This document shows, one piece after another, positions 1 to 5,861 of a stretch of 6,698 nucleotides of DNA (within the stretch, counting starts at the first letter, position 1; the number at the start of each line of letters is the position of its first letter). Location: the NCBI GenBank assembly GCA_011046315.1, contig DSAU01000096.1, positions 1 through 6,698 on the forward strand. Reading direction: 5' to 3'. The DNA is from a bacterium (GTDB lineage: Bacteria > Zhuqueibacterota > Zhuqueibacteria > Thermofontimicrobiales > Thermofontimicrobiaceae). The notes beneath the pieces are model-generated. The model saw nothing but the letters and a program-made list of their open reading frames with translations, was not told the DNA's origin and made no database searches. The translations under genes and the position numbers were made by a program.

Positions 1-1044
1 AAATTATCTTCTTACGGCCTTACGCTGGCGATTAATTTTGTGCTGGGTTTACTGATTGTGTTCTTCTTCCTTAAAGGGGATTTTCTGACGGTCCTTTGGG
101 GTGGTTTCGCCTATTATTTGTTGAGAGAATTATATCCCTTTTTTCATTTTTCAGAAGGTCCCCTGTGGTGGAATGGCGTCGCAATGTGGATCATTTTTGC
201 GGTGGTTTTCCTTATTGCGATGATTGGGTTACGAAAAAATATCGACCCTGGCAGTTTCAAAAAATACGTTCCCGAATATCAAAAGCGTCAACAGGAGCGG
301 GAAAGAATTTTAAGAGAACTTGAAATTGCGCGCAGCGTACAAGCAAGCTTCTTACCCCGAAAAAACCCCAGACTCAGCGGAGTCGATGTGGCAAGTCTAT
401 GTATTCCAGCCACTGAAGTCGGCGGTGATTATTTTGATTTTATTGAACTATACGATGGACGGCTGGGCGTTGTGATCGGCGATGTTTCCGGGAAGGGAAT
501 ATCCGCCGCTTTTCACATGACATTGACCAAGGGTTTTCTCAAATCTCAGGCAAAAACCAGTCTCTCGCCGCGACAAGTTCTGATACATCTCAACGAATTA
601 TTTTATGAAAATGTGGAACGGGGTACTTTTATCAGCATGATCTACGGAATTTTCGATTTGAATAATAAAAAATTTACCTTTGCGCGCGCCGGGCATAATC
701 CTCTCTTGCTGAAAAAGCGTGAACAAAATAATGTTGAAATCTTATGTCCCAAAGGCTTAGCCTTGGGACTTGAAAAAGGCAGCCTCTTTAATCGACTTAT
801 CGAAGAGTACACCGTCAACATCCATTCCAAAGACATATTTATGTTCTATACCGACGGATTTTCTGAAGCGATGAACAATAAAAATGAGGAATTTGGCGAA
901 GACCGGCTGCAAATTTTGCTCAATAAAACGATATCTTTATCTGCGGAAAGCATTATCACTGAGATCAAATCTCAAATCTTTAATTTCGTACAAAAGGCGC
1001 CACAACATGATGACATGACCATGATCATTGTCAAGGTAATGTAA
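1..1044 (+). CDS. Membrane-anchored PP2C/SpoIIE-type serine phosphatase (RsbU-like), 5' partial
   Basis: The frame is open from base 1 with no stop, and the residues before the GTG at 40 are already hydrophobic, so I read this as the 3' part of a longer gene rather than a gene starting at 40. Residue numbers below count from that GTG. Hydrophobic helices lie before and at residues 1-11, at about 15-35 and at about 46-64. A charged coiled-coil linker follows (about 78-100), then a complete SpoIIE/PP2C catalytic domain (about 95-334). All expected metal-binding motifs are present: GGDYFD (Asp130), GDVSGKG (Asp148), RAGHNP (His219), YTDG (Asp272) and HDDMT (Asp324/325). By family it is a Mn/Mg-dependent phosphatase that dephosphorylates STAS-domain proteins at the inner membrane face. 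The catalytic domain is a close paralogue of that of the next gene, which starts 30 bp downstream. The input domain is mostly off the window; a degenerate CPBP-protease-like end is possible but unproven. Confidence 0.9.
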   Translation, partial: KLSSYGLTLAINFVLGLLIVFFFLKGDFLTVLWGGFAYYLLRELYPFFHFSEGPLWWNGVAMWIIFAVVFLIAMIGLRKNIDPGSFKKYVPEYQKRQQERERILRELEIARSVQASFLPRKNPRLSGVDVASLCIPATEVGGDYFDFIELYDGRLGVVIGDVSGKGISAAFHMTLTKGFLKSQAKTSLSPRQVLIHLNELFYENVERGTFISMIYGIFDLNNKKFTFARAGHNPLLLKKREQNNVEILCPKGLALGLEKGSLFNRLIEEYTVNIHSKDIFMFYTDGFSEAMNNKNEEFGEDRLQILLNKTISLSAESIITEIKSQIFNFVQKAPQHDDMTMIIVKVM

Positions 1045-1074
1045 AATTTGGACTAAAAGCAATTTTATGAAAAT

Positions 1075-3120
1075 ATGAATATAGCTTCCAGACATAAGCC
1101 ATACTTGCTGTTTGTATTATCAATATTATTGATTGTTCTTGTTATCGATATGGTGAGCTTTGCTTATTTTAAAAACTCAATGGGACATTTAAGAGAATTT
1201 TTAATCATGCTGCTCATCGTGCTTGCTTTCCTTGGTTTTGGCGCCACATTCTCACAGCTATCAATTTTTAATAAAGTGAAGATCATATTTTTTTCAATGA
1301 TCTGTCTGCTGGGGATTAATTTGATCCTGTCCAGGTCAGAACCGGACGCCCCGAATGTACTTTTTTCCGTGCTCATTTTTTTTAAAATAATCATTGCCGT
1401 TTCAGTTTTGCGACTGATACAAGAGCTGATTTTTATTCAGCGAAAAAAATCAACCGGACGAAATTTCTATTTAATGTTTATTGTTATTATACTTTACAGC
1501 ATTTTCTCAGGCGATAAATCAGGCGGTTTTTCTTTTGCTATCGGCTCAGCAACAGTGATTAATCGTATAATGCCAAGCGAAATTATTTCGATACTTTTAA
1601 CAGTTTTAATGATTTACTTCATGGTCGTTAACTCATTTCGCGTCCAGTGGGTAAAATTTTTAAACAAAAGCCAAAAGATTAAGACTTTTTTTCTCAATAG
1701 TTTTGGTATTGCCTCAATAGTTTCTTTCACAGCAAAAAAACATTCAGCGGTATTTTATGGTGAATTCACTCCCAATTTTCTCAACGCAATTTTTATTTTT
1801 GCTGCAATTTATTTATCTGTTTCAATTCTGGTAATTCTGTTGCAGTTACCGACCGCCGGATTTTTAGACCGGCGCGCCCGTGAAATGTCGTCGCTGCACC
1901 AGCTTTCGCAAATGATCATCGGAGTTTTTCATCTCGATAAAGTAATGAATATCATTATCAAGCAAACGGTTGAAATCACTGGCGCAAATTACAGTTGGCT
2001 ATTGATCAAAAACCCGAAGACCAGCACTTTTGAGCTAATGGCACAACACGATCTTCCGGAAAATTTGAGGATGCGATTGACTGAAAATACCACAGTTGAA
2101 TTTGTCGATTGGATCGTCGCCAATAAAACAGTTTTAATGATCGATCGTGTTTCCCGGGATCATCGAACAGCTAAAATGCTGGAATGGAAAAATCGTGAGG
2201 GTTCGCTGTTGGGCATCCCTCTTATTTCCGATGAAGAAATCTTTGGGATATTGTTAGCAGTCAAAAATGAAGATTACGGATTCCTGGCAGATGATAAAGC
2301 ATTGCTGTCGATGTTTGCCAATAACGCCACAGCGGCAATTGAAAACGCCCGCTTAATTGAAAACTCGCTTGAAAAAGAAAAGTACCAACAAGAGCTAAAG
2401 ATTGCCCACGAAGCGCAACGGAAATTGTTGCCGGCGTCGATGCCGGAATTGGAAAAAGTTGACATTGACGCGACTTCCATCACTGCCAATGAAGTGGGCG
2501 GCGACTATTATGATTTCTTTGAATTTTCAAAAACAAAGCTGGGAATTGTAATTGGTGATGTTTCAGGCAAGGGCGCTGAAGCCGCATTTTATATGGCAGA
2601 AGCCAAGGGAATTATTGAGTCGCTGAGTTCCATTTACAAATCACCACGGGATGTGCTAATCTCTGCCAATAAAATTCTCTGTAACACATTGGATAAGAGG
2701 ACGTTCATCAGTTTGCTTTATGGCATTTTAGATTTAAAACACAATAATTTTACTTTTTGTCGTGCCGGTCACTGCCCGCTACTTTACTGGAACGGCCGGG
2801 AAGAACAGGTCTTTCTCATTGAGACGCCCGGTTTAGCACTGGGATTGGTCTCAGGCAATCAGTTCGACCAAACATTGGTGGAAGAGAAGGTTCGTTTCCG
2901 CGCCGGAGATATATTTATCCTCTATACCGATGGTGTGAATGAAGCAAGAAACTCAAAGCAACAGGAATTTGAGGAGGAGAGGCTGTGCGACCTGGTGGTT
3001 GAGAATCGCGGCAAAAATGCCACTGCAATAAAGAACGCCATTCTTGAGAAGATCGAAAATTTTGTCGGCGACCAAAGTCAATACGATGATCTAACCATGG
3101 TTGTCCTTAAACCAAAATAG
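1075..3120 (+). CDS. Multi-TM GAF-PP2C (SpoIIE-type) serine phosphatase, RsbU-like
   Basis: 681 residues. The N-terminal half has about 7-8 hydrophobic helices (near 10-32, 39-61, 68-87, 94-115, 131-145, 169-187, possibly 204-220, and 235-258). A GAF domain follows (about 272-428, ending in the usual IENAR helix), then a short coiled linker (about 430-452) and a full SpoIIE/PP2C domain (about 440-681). The catalytic motifs are intact: GGDYYD (Asp477), GDVSGKG (Asp495), RAGHCP, YTDG (Asp619) and YDDLT (Asp671/672). It should be an inner-membrane phosphatase that removes phosphate from a STAS antagonist when the membrane or GAF module is engaged; its ligand is unknown. ATG 1075 is the first possible start after an in-frame stop at 1054, and a later start would remove the first helix. 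No good Shine-Dalgarno is visible. It probably shares a transcript with the preceding paralogue. Confidence 0.93.
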   Translation: MNIASRHKPYLLFVLSILLIVLVIDMVSFAYFKNSMGHLREFLIMLLIVLAFLGFGATFSQLSIFNKVKIIFFSMICLLGINLILSRSEPDAPNVLFSVLIFFKIIIAVSVLRLIQELIFIQRKKSTGRNFYLMFIVIILYSIFSGDKSGGFSFAIGSATVINRIMPSEIISILLTVLMIYFMVVNSFRVQWVKFLNKSQKIKTFFLNSFGIASIVSFTAKKHSAVFYGEFTPNFLNAIFIFAAIYLSVSILVILLQLPTAGFLDRRAREMSSLHQLSQMIIGVFHLDKVMNIIIKQTVEITGANYSWLLIKNPKTSTFELMAQHDLPENLRMRLTENTTVEFVDWIVANKTVLMIDRVSRDHRTAKMLEWKNREGSLLGIPLISDEEIFGILLAVKNEDYGFLADDKALLSMFANNATAAIENARLIENSLEKEKYQQELKIAHEAQRKLLPASMPELEKVDIDATSITANEVGGDYYDFFEFSKTKLGIVIGDVSGKGAEAAFYMAEAKGIIESLSSIYKSPRDVLISANKILCNTLDKRTFISLLYGILDLKHNNFTFCRAGHCPLLYWNGREEQVFLIETPGLALGLVSGNQFDQTLVEEKVRFRAGDIFILYTDGVNEARNSKQQEFEEERLCDLVVENRGKNATAIKNAILEKIENFVGDQSQYDDLTMVVLKPK

Positions 3121-3129
3121 GTTTTTTTT
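3109..3129 (+). terminator. Weak candidate intrinsic terminator overlapping the stop codon
   Basis: A 5-bp inverted repeat (AAACC at 3109-3113, GGTTT at 3120-3124) encloses a 6-base loop and runs straight into eight T residues (3122-3129). The TAG stop of the upstream phosphatase (3118-3120) sits in the loop and stem. The stem is short and has only two G-C pairs, so termination would be leaky at best. It may mark the boundary between the two phosphatase genes and the downstream operon, or be chance in AT-rich DNA. Confidence 0.22.
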
Positions 3130-3131
3130 AT

Positions 3132-3160
3132 TTGCTTATCAAAGTTCAATTAGTTATATT
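3132..3160 (+). promoter_or_regulatory. Candidate sigma70-like promoter for the STAS/kinase operon
   Basis: TTGCTT at 3132-3137 and TATATT at 3155-3160 are separated by exactly 17 bases. The -10 box matches TATAAT at five of six positions, the -35 box matches TTGACA at only three of six. It lies in the only long non-coding gap of the window and would start transcription near 3167, leaving a leader of about 68 nt before the ATG at 3235. If the host belongs to a lineage with a different housekeeping consensus, this match could be coincidental. Confidence 0.4.
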
Positions 3161-3222
3161 ATCGCCGGTAATAGAAAAATACGATTTAATCAATAAAACA
3201 AACCTTTATCGCTCGAATATTC

Positions 3223-3227
3223 AGGAG
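3223..3227 (+). promoter_or_regulatory. Strong ribosome binding site for the STAS gene
   Basis: AGGAG lies seven bases before the ATG at 3235. It is the best Shine-Dalgarno in the window and fixes that start. It fits the STAS protein being made at a higher level than its kinase and phosphatases, as is common for antagonists in partner switching (inference). Confidence 0.75.
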
Positions 3228-3234
3228 ATAAGCC

Positions 3235-3582
3235 ATGGATTCATTTGAGGTCACAAAGCGGGAACAAGGAAACATAAACATTCTAAACATCAAAGGTTAT
3301 CTTGACGCCCATACAGCCCCACAGTTGGAAGAAGAAATTCAAAAATTGGTGGACGATGGAAAATATCACATACTGGTCAATTTTAGTGAGTTGGCTTATA
3401 TTAGCAGCGCTGGTTTGGGAGTGTTCATGGGATTCATCGAAAATATACGCAACAATAACGGCGATATTAAGCTCTCCAATATGAATCCCAAAATCTATCG
3501 CGTATTCGACCTGTTGGGTTTTCCCGAACTCTATGATATTGTGGAAAATGAACAGGATGCGATTGATAAATTCAATAACTAA
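3235..3582 (+). CDS. STAS-domain anti-sigma factor antagonist (RsbV/SpoIIAA-like)
   Basis: 115 residues, one STAS domain filling the protein; this matches the usual length of about 110-117 for RsbV and SpoIIAA. The family signature GYLDAHTAP (residues 21-29, Asp24) is followed by the beta-strand ILVNFSEL and the phosphorylation loop YISSAGLG (55-62). Aligned with the D-S-S/T-G-L-G loop of SpoIIAA and RsbV, Ser58 is the likely phosphoacceptor, and Ser57 sits where those proteins carry Asp. By family, the unphosphorylated form binds the HATPase kinase and frees its target, while kinase phosphorylation of Ser58 turns it off and PP2C phosphatases turn it back on. It is the first gene after the 114-bp gap, and the kinase gene begins 12 bp downstream, the usual antagonist-kinase pairing. 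It is expected to be cytoplasmic, with no signal peptide or membrane helix. Confidence 0.95.
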   Translation: MDSFEVTKREQGNINILNIKGYLDAHTAPQLEEEIQKLVDDGKYHILVNFSELAYISSAGLGVFMGFIENIRNNNGDIKLSNMNPKIYRVFDLLGFPELYDIVENEQDAIDKFNN

Positions 3583-3584
3583 AC

Positions 3585-3600
3585 CAGGAAGAGGGTGGTG
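3585..3600 (+). promoter_or_regulatory. Ribosome binding site with double GTG start for the kinase gene
   Basis: A purine-rich AGGAAGAGG stretch (3585-3593) precedes two adjacent GTG codons, at 3595 and 3598. From the AGGA core (3585-3588) the spacing is 6 bases to the first GTG and 9 to the second, so either could initiate; the protein differs by one residue. A TTG at 3607 is a weaker alternative. There is no in-frame ATG near the start. Confidence 0.55.
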
Positions 3601-4068
3601 AAAATATTGAAAAAGCAGAAAGAAAAATTCCAGCTTAAAATCCCGAGCAAAACCGACAATCTCGAGCTTATCCGAACCATGATTGCTCATATTGCAAAGA
3701 CGGTCGGCTTTGATGAAGATGATGTAAATAAAATCGAGCTTGCCGTGGATGAGGCATGTGCCAATGTAATCAAACACGCTTATTACAAGGATACAAAAGA
3801 TTCGATTGATCTGATTGTGGAAATCGATTATAAAAAGTTGACCGTTATTATCACCGATCAGGGCATAGGTTTTGACGTAAAAAATATCTTAAACCGGGAT
3901 ATAAAAAATTATTTGGCGCAAATGAAGGTGGGCGGTTTGGGAATCCATTTGATGAAAGCTTTGATGGATGAGGTTGAATTTAAATCCAAACCCGGGATTA
4001 AAACCGAAGTTAAAATGGTAAAATATTTTGTGAAAGATGGCAAAGTGGAAAATAGGGTCGAAAAATGA
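3595..4068 (+). CDS. HATPase_c serine-protein kinase / anti-sigma factor (RsbW/SpoIIAB-like)
   Basis: 157 residues of GHKL-type ATPase fold, close to RsbW (about 160) and SpoIIAB (146). The N box is ELAVDEACANVIKHAY (48-63), with Glu53 in the position of the SpoIIAB catalytic Glu and Asn57 as the Mg/ATP ligand. The G1 box is DQGIGFD (88-94) and the G2 box is GGLGIHLMK (113-121). There is no histidine phosphoacceptor domain, so it is a switch kinase and not a sensor kinase. By family it binds a sigma factor or another target and phosphorylates the neighbouring STAS protein. Translation starts at GTG. Its TGA overlaps the ATG of the next phosphatase (ATGA at 4065-4068), which suggests translational coupling and a shared pathway. 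The target could be a non-sigma protein, since no sigma gene is in view. Confidence 0.94.
   Translation: MVKILKKQKEKFQLKIPSKTDNLELIRTMIAHIAKTVGFDEDDVNKIELAVDEACANVIKHAYYKDTKDSIDLIVEIDYKKLTVIITDQGIGFDVKNILNRDIKNYLAQMKVGGLGIHLMKALMDEVEFKSKPGIKTEVKMVKYFVKDGKVENRVEK
4065..4068 (+). promoter_or_regulatory. ATGA stop-start overlap (translational coupling)
   Basis: The ATG of the tandem-GAF phosphatase (4065-4067) overlaps the TGA of the kinase gene (4066-4068). Such overlaps usually couple translation of the second gene to the first, which would tie phosphatase level to kinase level. Confidence 0.7.
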
Positions 4069-5858
4069 CAGCCGATGAACCGCGAAAAAACACCGATTTT
4101 TTACAGCCGGACGCTGATGGGGAAGACGGTTCAAACCGAAAATTAGATGAAAAATTAATGGAGCTGCAATCCCTTTTCGAGGTCAGTCAGACTTTAAATT
4201 CATCGCTTAATTTAAAATCCATACTTGACAACATTCTGCTGACCCCAATGGGAAAGATGATGATTTCACGCGGAATGGTTTTGTTGTACCACAAATCGAA
4301 TAAATTACGTGTTGAGACATTAAAAGGCTATCCGCAAAAGCTGATCGGTAAGCTGGTAGATTTTCAATCCGAGCTGATAGAGCCAATAATTCTAAAATCT
4401 GCCGATTTAGACTTAAAACAACAATTAAAGTTCTTTTTAGAAAAAGAGATCGAATTGCTGCTGCCTATTCATAGCGGGGATAAAGTGCTCGGATACATCA
4501 GCTTCGGAAAAAAGATGACTGGCAGCGATTACAGCAAATCAGAATTGACTTATCTGAAATCTTTGGCAAATATCGCCGCAACTTCCATCGAAAATGGTTT
4601 GATGGTCATGGAGTTGCAACAAGTCAACCGCCGGCTTGATAAAAAAATTCAGGAACTCAATACCTTATTCGAAATTGGCAAAGAGTTAAACTCGACGCTC
4701 GATCGGGACAAAATTCTTAATCTACTGGGTTATGCAGTGATGGGGGAGATGATCATCAACCGCTGTCTTGTTTTTTTAGATGAAGACGGCGAAATGAAAC
4801 TATCGATGTCAAAGGGTTTGCAGCAGGGTGAAAAAGAAAATTTGCTTCACGACAGCCGGATTCTCGAACAATTGAGCCAAATCGCTGAGCCAATTTATTT
4901 AAAAACCGACAAAGATTATGACGAAATATTGACGCATTTTTTAAACAACGGTTTTCCGGTGATCGTACCGATGCGGTTGCAAAATGTTACTCGCGGTGTG
5001 CTGGCAATCGGGGAGAGAATTACCGGAATTAAATTTCAGCAGGATGACCTCGATTTTCTTTCCACGCTGGGAAATGAAGCGCTGATCTGTCTGGAAAATG
5101 CGAGATTGTTTCAAGAAAGGTTGAAGCGACAGCGGATCGAAGAAGAGTTAGCCCTTGCCAGAGAAATACAACAGAAATTGCTACCCAGCCAATGCCCGCA
5201 ATGTGAAAATTATCAAATCGATGGCATAAATGTCCCCAGTTTGCAGGTTAGTGGCGACTATTTTGACTGCGTTCAGTTGGACGAAAACAGATTTTGTCTG
5301 GCGATCGCTGATGTTTCCGGAAAGGGCGCTCCGGCGTCGCTGTTAATGGCAAACTTGCAGGCGGTTCTCAACGCGTTAATCGAAACTGAAACCCAGCCCA
5401 ATAAAATTACCGCCAGGATCAATAACCTGATCCATAAAAATACAAATTATGATAAATTTATCACCTTTTTTCTCGGTATATTAAATAAAAAAGAGAACTC
5501 GTTTCAATATGTGAATGCGGGACACAATCCGCCTTATTTAATGCATCAGGATGGTAAATATGAATCACTTGAAAAAGGCGGCTTGCTGTTGGGCATGATG
5601 CCGAATATTCCTTATGAACAGGGTGAAATCAAGTTGAAATCGGGCGATTGGATTGTGATGTTCACCGATGGTGTAACCGAGGCGCAAAATGATGCCAAAG
5701 AAGAATTCGGAGAACAGCGATTGATTCAGATCATGCAAGAAAATTTGTCAATATCAACTTCAGCAATGACATCAAAAATACTGGCAGCAGTAAAAAGTTT
5801 TTCAGGAAATCTTCTCCAGAGTGATGATGTAACTTTATTGATTTTGAAGGCTTTGTAA
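4065..5858 (+). CDS. Soluble tandem-GAF PP2C (SpoIIE-type) serine phosphatase, RsbU/RsbP-like
   Basis: 597 residues with no membrane helix. A polar leader (1-30) is followed by GAF1 (about 33-182), a coiled linker, GAF2 (about 197-347), a second coiled linker (about 347-372) and a SpoIIE/PP2C domain (about 360-597). Metal-site motifs are SGDYFD (Asp398), ADVSGKG (Asp416), NAGHNPP, FTDGVTEA (Asp535) and SDDVT (Asp587/588). The usual GG before the first Asp is SG here; the Asp is kept, so the enzyme should be active. The two GAF domains match each other along their length and look like an internal duplication. It should be a cytoplasmic phosphatase for a STAS protein, gated by a small ligand or partner bound to the GAF domains; the ligand cannot be predicted. 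The start overlaps the kinase stop by 4 bp, with TAGGG (4053-4057) as a modest ribosome binding site. The next gene begins 3 bp after its stop. Confidence 0.93.
   Translation: MTADEPRKNTDFLQPDADGEDGSNRKLDEKLMELQSLFEVSQTLNSSLNLKSILDNILLTPMGKMMISRGMVLLYHKSNKLRVETLKGYPQKLIGKLVDFQSELIEPIILKSADLDLKQQLKFFLEKEIELLLPIHSGDKVLGYISFGKKMTGSDYSKSELTYLKSLANIAATSIENGLMVMELQQVNRRLDKKIQELNTLFEIGKELNSTLDRDKILNLLGYAVMGEMIINRCLVFLDEDGEMKLSMSKGLQQGEKENLLHDSRILEQLSQIAEPIYLKTDKDYDEILTHFLNNGFPVIVPMRLQNVTRGVLAIGERITGIKFQQDDLDFLSTLGNEALICLENARLFQERLKRQRIEEELALAREIQQKLLPSQCPQCENYQIDGINVPSLQVSGDYFDCVQLDENRFCLAIADVSGKGAPASLLMANLQAVLNALIETETQPNKITARINNLIHKNTNYDKFITFFLGILNKKENSFQYVNAGHNPPYLMHQDGKYESLEKGGLLLGMMPNIPYEQGEIKLKSGDWIVMFTDGVTEAQNDAKEEFGEQRLIQIMQENLSISTSAMTSKILAAVKSFSGNLLQSDDVTLLILKAL
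4161..5099 (+). repeat. Internal duplication: two homologous GAF modules in one gene
   Basis: The module at 4161 to about 4604 (residues 33-180) and the module at 4653 to about 5099 (residues 197-345) share the same marks in the same order: LFEV/LFEI, LNSSL/LNSTL, MGKMMISR/MGEMIINR, EPIILK/EPIYLK, a KMTG/RITG turn and a final SIENG/LENAR helix. The similarity is clear at protein level but not obvious at DNA level, so the duplication is not recent. Boundaries are approximate. Confidence 0.7.
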
Positions 5859-5861
5859 TCG

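Noticed and set aside
40..1044. Reading the first gene as complete from the GTG at 40
   Set aside because: The frame is open to base 1, the residues before 40 continue a hydrophobic helix, and no Shine-Dalgarno precedes the GTG; a 5'-truncated gene is more likely.
3283..3777. Antisense open frame of 164 codons across the STAS and kinase genes
   Set aside because: It lies opposite two genes with unmistakable family motifs, has no recognisable domain and no ribosome binding site; it is a shadow of the coding strand.
3889..4134. Antisense open frame of 81 codons over the kinase/phosphatase junction
   Set aside because: Phe- and His-rich shadow of the plus-strand genes with no supporting start signal or domain.
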